NCBI GenBank assembly: GCA_009617715.1
Contig: VTFK01000023.1
Coordinates: forward strand, 1,922,001-1,986,000
Length of the DNA stretch: 64,000 bases
From: Plectrocnemia conspersa
Taxonomy: Eukaryota > Arthropoda > Insecta > Trichoptera > Polycentropodidae
Reading direction: 5' to 3'
Below the pieces are notes generated by a model, which made no database searches, was not told where the DNA came from, and saw nothing but the letters and a program-made list of their open reading frames with translations. Both the position numbers and the translations under genes were made by a program. Below, in pieces: positions 57,640 to 64,000 of this stretch (position 1 is its first letter; each line of letters begins with the position of its first letter).

Positions 57640-57930
57640 ATTATATAAGCAGCACATCATTTACCAAAATTTACACTGCAAAGGCCTTGATCGCTTTGAC
57701 CCTTTAAACGCCCACATTTGCAAAAATGTTTGACCTCAACCATAAACAATGAATAAAAGAAGACCCCCAACGTCCTTGTAACAAATACAAAAATATCATC
57801 ACGCACCACTCGTCGTATAAACGCGTTTCATTTTCTTTTCACTCATAGAAAACGTCAAAGTAAATCTATTTAAATTTATTCAAAGAAATTATTACGCTTT
57901 TTTCATCTCCTCTTGGTTCTATATTTTTAC
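57640..57930. other. Unique complex noncoding block
   Basis: Not repeated in the window. It contains GACCCTTTAAACGCCC, GTTTGACCTCAACC and CATAAACAATGAATAAA words. Possible regulatory DNA; no gene. Confidence 0.3.
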
Positions 57931-58766
57931 ATTCCCGTCTGTGACTTGATTGACATGTGTCAATGATATCGAACGTGTATCTACTTCTGTGTATTTTTTC
58001 TCAATTTTTTATATACTTATATTTATTTACATATACCTTCGTTTAAATCTTTCACTTCAAAACGGATGCAGTAAAAAAAAGCATTTTCAATTATCGGAAT
58101 CAATTTATTCAAACGGTGGCAATCGATACGGATTATAGAGGTATTAATTATAGTGGTTTGATTTCGTTAGTTACAAATTTAAATACCCATTAGTTATGAT
58201 TCGCTATGGCGAATCAATACTATTTTATTAAAGTATTGAATTCACATTAATCATTTTACTAATGTAATCTGAAAAAAATCTATGTTAAATAATGTCGATA
58301 CGTCTTTGAATATTTATTATTATTAAATGTAATTAAACTTCTTATTGAAAAATACAGTAAAATATTAATATGATTTTATATATAAACGTACAATAGTTAC
58401 TTTTAATATCATTGGACCGCAATGTGTTATAATGAAACAGATCACGTCTATGCCTTAAACGAGTATCTAGATTTTAATCAACGTCATAATATTTGATTTA
58501 TATTTTTTTTATTGTTCCATATGTCAATTTGTTATTTATGATATCTAATATTTTTTAATCAATCGAATGAAATCGCTTCTTTTTATTTTTAATTCCTATT
58601 AAATATATACAAAATAATAAAAATCATTATTCCAACAAGTCGGACAAAGTCTTCATTGTTGTATAAATGACAATTAACCATCACAACGGTTGTCGGTGTT
58701 GGACACAAAGGTTGCCAATCAAACACGTAGTGCAATGTTGTGATCGAAATCGAATTACCGACCAAG

Positions 58767-58787
58767 TTGAGGTCCGTTGGACCTCAA
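58767..58787. promoter_or_regulatory. Perfect 9-bp inverted repeat with 3-bp spacer, nuclear-receptor-like
   Basis: TTGAGGTCC, GTT, GGACCTCAA. The AGGTCC/GGACCT half-sites resemble AGGTCA-type nuclear receptor half-sites in an IR3 arrangement, within a GC-richer unique stretch (58680-58810). Confidence 0.4.
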
Positions 58788-59110
58788 TCGAGATCACGTT
58801 CGCTCAGCCTATTTTCATTATTCGATAAAAAATATTTATTATAGAATAAAAATGTTATTCATCGCTTTCATATATTTATTCTTTTATACTTGTCCGCGTC
58901 ACGTAAATGATATAATTAAGGCAAAAATGATTAATGGTCTTGTGATAAAAACAAATTTTCTTTGAACGATGATCGATTTTATAGCGATAACCATAAAAAA
59001 CGTAATCGATCTATCAATGAAAATTAATCTATGGATTGGAGGTAGAAGTCAATTTACATTCTTGATCTTTTATACACATTTCAATTCAAATATTATGTAT
59101 ATACATATAT

Positions 59111-59164
59111 TTATATTTTCATTTGTTCTTCGGCCAGTAAGTCGAAGAACAAATGAAAATATAA
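59111..59164. repeat. Perfect 22-bp-arm hairpin, 10-nt loop
   Basis: The left arm 59111-59132 contains TTTTCATTTGTTCTTCG and the right arm 59143-59163/4 contains CGAAGAACAAATGAAAA. All 22 positions pair, and the loop is GCCAGTAAGT. No copy elsewhere was recognised. Confidence 0.92.
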
Positions 59165-59585
59165 TTTAATTGCTTGATAAATAGATCATTAAAAGTTCAC
59201 ATTATACAATAAACATATTTATATAATCCACATATTCATGTAAGAAAATTATTGATTTATTGAAAGATACATTGATTTATATTTTTATGTACAAATTTAT
59301 TTAAAACACATTTTCATTGAGAAAAAGCTTAAAATATGTTTTTGATTGCATTCTTTTTATTTATCATGATATACAATGATACATTTGACTAGTTTTTACT
59401 GGATCTTTTGAAAATAAACAAAAATGGAATATTCCATTTTAAAAGATTTTAATTTAAAAAATTGGGTTATTTATTTAAAGCAGTATTTTTGATATTTTAA
59501 GGGATTTTGTTTTAGGATTTTATTTTCTGTTAATTTCAATAAAATAGTAATCTTCAATCCTGATTTGTTTTAAAACTATTCATAA

Positions 59586-59646
59586 AATATTCAAGATTGT
59601 ATGTCAAACATATTGTGAACATGTTTGACATACAACCTTGAATATA
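59586..59646. repeat. Near-perfect 26-bp-arm hairpin, 9-nt loop
   Basis: Left arm 59586-59611, right arm 59621-59646. One internal mismatch (A/C on the plus strand, G-U wobble on the minus-strand RNA) and one at the end. The word TGTTTGACATA of the right arm is repeated at about 59651-59661, so the right half was locally duplicated. Confidence 0.9.
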
Positions 59647-59897
59647 ATAATGTTTGACATATAAAATGTTTGTATTATGTCTGTTAAAGTTAAAATTAAA
59701 AGCTGGGATATCACGATGATATCTGTTCTTATTCTGAGATTTTTAAAAAAGCTTTTGCGATTCAAGACTAATCCTAAATATTGTAAATTTATCACTAATA
59801 TGTCTGTTGAAGTTATTATTTAAAGCTATAACATCTAATATTGATATTAAAAAAAATATTTTAGTAGTTTATTATTATTAAATATTATTTGCAAATA

Positions 59898-61003
59898 TTT
59901 AACCGACCTCAAATAATGAATATGAACTAAACTATAGTTGTTTGAGATGTATGTTCTGATGTATTTAAGGTATAATTTCCTTCAGCTCTTTTTATACATA
60001 CAAGGAATTCAAGGAGCGGAACATTGCCTTCAAATGCACCCACTTTCTAGGTAGTACTTTCACAATAAACAATTCAAAGGAACAGATTGACATGGCTTCG
60101 TATGTACAAATTATTGTTTACTTTATTGCTTTTTGAACGTTTAAAAAATAATAATAAATTCGTAGCAGTAAATTAAGGTATTCGATGAAAAGACGAAAAT
60201 TCAATTCAGATGAATTATATAAATTTAATGTTTTTATAGATTGTATTATATTATCGGTTATTTGACAACTGGATTTAATGCAGCAAAAGAAATAAATAAT
60301 ACATTCAGTTTCATGTGGTTATTCTTAAAAGAAAATCTATAAAAAACAGTTTTTTTTAAATATGTAATTTTAGTAAAATCATACATTTTCACCAGTAAAT
60401 ATATATTTGTACCATTGAAAATATAAATTATCTTGCAGGTGCTAGTAAAATTATATGTTTTTAACTTCTCTATATGTATTTACATACTTATCATTGTTTA
60501 AATCCGATGTATAAATGTTACAATGAATGTGTATTTTTTGGTAAAATTATATTTTCATTAGTAAAGTCCAAATACATTTTCACCAGTAGATATATATTTT
60601 TACTATCGAAAATATAATTTAACGCTAATATGATGCTCTAAAATGTCTATGCAATTTAACAGTTGCGAAACGTACATTTGCTGTTCAAACCCAAACCTAA
60701 CCTAATGAAAGTTCTAAAAATAATTATAGTTTTAGTACTTTTATTAGGTCAAGTCCAAAATACAAACTAAGTTAAGTTAAATAAGTACAGACAGACATCT
60801 CATCTCATATATTGCTCCATAGTTTGTCTGCATTTCGATATAACACTATGTTTTAAAAATATGATTGCTATCCGTACCGATATTTCTAATATAAGAGGGC
60901 TAATCAAAGTATGTTCAAACCGAATTTTGGTCAATAGGAGAGCGCAAAAATAATTATTACTTCTCAGAAGTCAAAAATTCGCGTCAAAAGCAATAAAATC
61001 GTG
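59898..61003 (-). repeat. Dispersed repeat element, copy C (inverted relative to A)
   Basis: Reads on the minus strand, from the right, CACGATTTTATTGC, CTTCTGAGAAGTAATAATTA, CCAAAATTCGGTTTGAA, then GGTTTGGGTTTGAACAGCAAATG, TTTTAGAGCA, the CTGGTGAAAAT units, CACATTCATTGTAACATTTA, TATAAAAAGAGCTGAAGGAA, and ends TCATTATTTGAGGTCGGTT (about 59901). It carries one arm of the copy-B palindrome at its 61003 end, where similarity stops. Partner copies are at 1420-2745 and 36344-37897. Confidence 0.78.
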
Positions 61004-61710
61004 TTCGCGCATTATAAGTCGCAGACCGATTGATAAAAAAATGCAATATTACTGTTTTGTGTTATTATAAATTTAAACATTTGTAATACATATTCATATT
61101 TTTATAATAAATATAACTTTGTATTAATTCAATATATTTTATTGATGACTGCATTATAATAAAACAAAATTGTTTATTATGAACGTAAAATTGGCAATTT
61201 CATATTAACTGTAGACGTAAATAAGCATTGATAATTGTATGTTATTCATTTTATATATATACATATTTTTACATAATAAAATGAATACATAATGTACGTA
61301 ATATTTTTAATTAAATAAAAATAATCATATCTAAAATGTTTAAAACTCATTATTTTAATTAATTACAAACAATTTACGTGTGTGAATTTTAATTGGTCTT
61401 TTATCAAATGTCACGTTCTTATTTATTTATTTTTTTCTTAATGAAAGCATATCTAATAAATATATTATAGTTTTATATGCCATATACATATACATATGTT
61501 TTATAAGTAATAATATTTCCTATAATATATGATAATAATACTGATTTGAGTGGTGAGGTTATCTTGTTACATTCGAGTTGCTTTTTTATATAATTTATTC
61601 TATAATTATTATTATATTCTAATAGTTGTTGATTAAATTCATAAAAAATACAAAAGCTTATTTTTTAGTCTGTCTCGCTTACCGGCGAATGTCAAATTGA
61701 AAAGTTGCCC

Positions 61711-61728
61711 CCAACGTTAAAACGTTGG
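61711..61728. repeat. 8-bp perfect palindrome arms CCAACGTT/AACGTTGG
   Basis: Separated by AA, in a GC-richer unique block (61670-61790) that may be regulatory. Confidence 0.5.
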
Positions 61729-61799
61729 CCATCGCTGTCGGACAAGCCTTCACGGCTCACGCACTCCGTGACGTTTGTTAGAGCAGAACAATGTTTACG

Positions 61800-63115
61800 T
61801 TTGATGTGAAATTATTTTATTAACATTGCACAAACACACATAAACAATGATCTCTCTTATCTGATGGCCCGTCCTGTAAACTAGAGCTGATGATCGATCA
61901 ATCGAATGAAAGTTGATAATAAAAAATACATACATATTCACCCAATTTGATACCAAATTGTTGAATTATGTAAATATACATATAAACCGGTAAATGCTTA
62001 TATATATTAAAGATACTTGTATATGTAAGCTTTTAATCATTAATACATAATTATTTTGTTATAAATACTAAGCCCACGAGCGATTAATTTATACATATAC
62101 ATATATATAATTTACATTGTACATCTTTACTCTAATTATATGCATTATTTTTTATAATAATTGAGAATGATATCACTGGAACTTTTTTGATACCACCCGC
62201 GAGCTCAATGATCGTTACAAGTATCATTATCATTTTGTGCGCAATTAATGATCGAGCTTGGTTACATATAATGGATATGTACAGCATTAACGTAATTTTA
62301 TAGACGAACGCTCTTTGCCGAAAATCGTGCTCAGATTATTATGAATATAATTATTTGCAAATTGTAAATTGCAAACGCGTGTTGTTATTATTATATTTTA
62401 TTATAGACATTTATAATTTTGTGAAGAAAGTTTTGGGAACCATTTATTATGCCTATATTTAAAGATATATACCAGCAAGATAAATACATGAAAGACGAAT
62501 GGGTACGAATACTAGTGTTTTTTAATTTATATCGTGTCTAGGAGATCAGAATTAGTGTTTATTAAATACTTATAATTCTGATTGATCATTAAAAATTAGG
62601 TTTTCCTCGATCTTTCTAATCTTACAAATAATTAAGAAAAGAATCATACATAAGCTGTAATAATAGTTTATGATTCATAAAATAGGTGTCAATGATTCGC
62701 TTATACATAATCAGCAACTACTAGTTATTGATTGTGTTTTCTCAGTTTTAATTAGGCATTCTGTTTACTCAGTGTTTTTCATTTCTCGAGAAATTTTGAT
62801 AAATAATGAAATATATAGTATGTGAATACAGTATATTATTGTAGATATCTTTATGAAAAGTACAAGATAACAAACTTCAATATGATTATGATTTGATATA
62901 AAGGACCAAAACAGATCGCTGAGTTACAAAGGAAATTCGGGAATAAATTGTCAATAACAGCTGTTACAAATTTACATATTTATATTTAAAACAAGATAAA
63001 GATTAAAACTTTTTTGAATAATTGAAAAATCATGATTTAAGTTCGTCGACAGGCATATTTTATGGCGTAACTTTTGCAAATCCCCCATTAATTTTTGCAA
63101 TCTGCCGAATTCTAC
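61800..63115. other. A+T-rich noncoding DNA
   Basis: Includes the dispersed repeat copy at 62516-62620 and an isolated TTTCTCGAGAAATTTTGATA word near 62783. No gene. Confidence 0.45.
62516..62620 (+). repeat. Dispersed ~100-bp repeat, copy 2
   Basis: Partner of 8042-8142, with the same word order on the same strand. Confidence 0.6.
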
Positions 63116-63119
63116 GCGG

Positions 63120-63660
63120 AACGGTTTTTTCTTATCTGGTTATTAATGTAGTTCTTATATTATCAAAACAAAGATTATTTTGGCATTAAAATACTTCCGA
63201 TCTCTAGTAAAAGCTTTCAGGAAAGCATGCATATTTCCAAGCATCTGGCACTGACTCAACCTTTCTTATGCATTATAAAAAAATCAGAGGTTTATTTCAC
63301 AGAATTTTCGTAAAACATTTAAAAATATTCGTATAAATTTAATTTTTACAAAAAAAAAAGCAAAATTAAAATTTTCGAGATTTTTTTTAGAAATGAGAAT
63401 TTTCGATTTTGCATTTTTAACATTTGAAAATATTCGTATATAATTTATTTTGTAACAAAAAAAGTAAAAAGAAAATTTTGGAGAAATCAGCAAATTTCTT
63501 GAGAAATGAAAATTTTCGATTTAGGATTTTTTAATATTTAAAATATTCGTATAAATGAATTTTTTAACAAAACAAAGCAAAGTGAAAATTTTCGAAAAAG
63601 TAGCAAATTTCTTGAGAAATGAGAATTTTAGATTTGGCATTATTCTTGAGATATTCTTAG
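63120..63660 (-). repeat. TTTCTCGAGAAA-family repeat, copy 3, with internal ~110-bp tandem units
   Basis: On the minus strand GTGCCAGATGCTTGGAAATATGCATGC matches copies 1 and 2. At 63310-63640 the plus strand has three degenerate units, each with AAAATATTCGTATA, AAAATTTTCGA, a TTTCTTGAGAAATGA-type word and ATTTTCGATTT. Confidence 0.7.
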
Positions 63661-63712
63661 AAAGAAACACTAATTGTATTGACCTGATTCGTTACAAGGG
63701 TATGTTTTATAC

Positions 63713-64000
63713 CAGGGGCGGCCAATCCAAATGATCTTGCGGGTCACTTTGGAAATGCATCATAACTCCGCGAGCCACATATAAAATTATATATCCCCAT
63801 ATTAAATTTAGATACACTATAGCATGGTTTCCCAAACTTTTTCAGCGACGGAACACTTGGCAAATCCGAAAACTTTGGCGGAACACTTAGCTTATTTTTT
63901 AGGTTGGGTAATTCATAATAGTATAAATAAAAATAAAAAATGTTAAAAAATAAATATCATTTATTTAATAAACATAAAAATTCAAATAAATAAAACTCCT
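63713..64000 (+). mobile_element. hAT-like element ends, truncated by the window edge
   Basis: CAGGGGCGGCCAATCC (63713) followed by GATCTTGCGGGTCAC and GCGAGCCACATATAAAA is a typical hAT-type terminus. About 110 bp on, CATGGTTTCCCAAACTTTTT then CAGCGACGGAACACTTGGC (about 63823) looks like the end of a second, different hAT-type MITE, nested or adjacent. Both right ends lie outside the window. Confidence 0.55.

Noticed and set aside
1..64000. CRISPR arrays, bacterial operons, phage or symbiont genes
   Set aside because: No spaced direct repeats, no ribosome-binding sites with long frames and no bacterial-type proteins. All recognisable protein signal is eukaryotic or transposon.

Overview
The window is eukaryotic nuclear DNA, most likely from an insect. 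Three things point to this: it is strongly A+T rich by eye, it has GT/AG splice-like boundaries, and it is littered with decayed insect-type transposons (Jockey-like, RTE-like and other non-LTR retrotransposons, a mariner, hAT elements and hAT-derived MITEs). There are no bacterial-type operons, no CRISPR array and no complete protein-coding gene. The insect order cannot be fixed from the sequence alone.

Layout. A genuine-looking coding exon fragment ends at 117 with a splice donor. A candidate terminal exon lies near 8801-8929, with two possible acceptors and a 15-bp inverted repeat spanning that splice region. The rest of 0-13 kb is intron or intergenic sequence holding a dispersed element (1420-2745), a ~250-310 bp tandem repeat interrupted by an intact hAT-type MITE with 8-bp target duplications (5436-5921), an RTE-clade fragment (6645-7215), a tRNA-derived SINE-like head (about 9498) and several GC-richer islands. 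From 13 to 31 kb there are mostly repeats: the best-preserved retrotransposon ORF (22455-23708, minus strand, YADD motif), its scattered 3' tails, a Jockey 3' fragment (about 25.5 kb) and short dispersed repeats.

From 31 to 45 kb the window holds a 194-bp direct repeat present three times, each unit with an ATG, a short reading frame and a perfect GTGAGT donor (32187-32710). It also holds a TAAT-rich, repeat-poor block that looks regulatory (34530-35420), a complex foldback element with ~115-bp arms (centre about 37458), a second copy of the hAT MITE directly followed by the C-terminal remains of a hAT transposase with its terminal inverted repeat, and a well-formed Inr+DPE core promoter on the plus strand at 44916 with a leader-like sequence to about 45143. 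This promoter may be the start of another gene whose coding exons lie outside the window.

From 46 to 64 kb there is a long degraded Jockey reverse transcriptase (46960-47945), a four-copy local repeat family (49.3-53.0 kb), further LINE and mariner debris, a candidate small membrane-protein ORF on the minus strand (55546-55923), two pre-miRNA-like perfect or near-perfect hairpins (59.1 and 59.6 kb), an inverted copy of the 1420-2745 element (59898-61003), and hAT-like ends running off the window.

Taken together the window reads as a long intron or intergenic region around one or two developmentally regulated genes, with most recognisable protein signal coming from dead mobile elements. Calls for the host exons and regulatory sites are inferences from sequence pattern. 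Calls for the RT, transposase and MITE remnants rest on visible motifs and on copies compared within the window.
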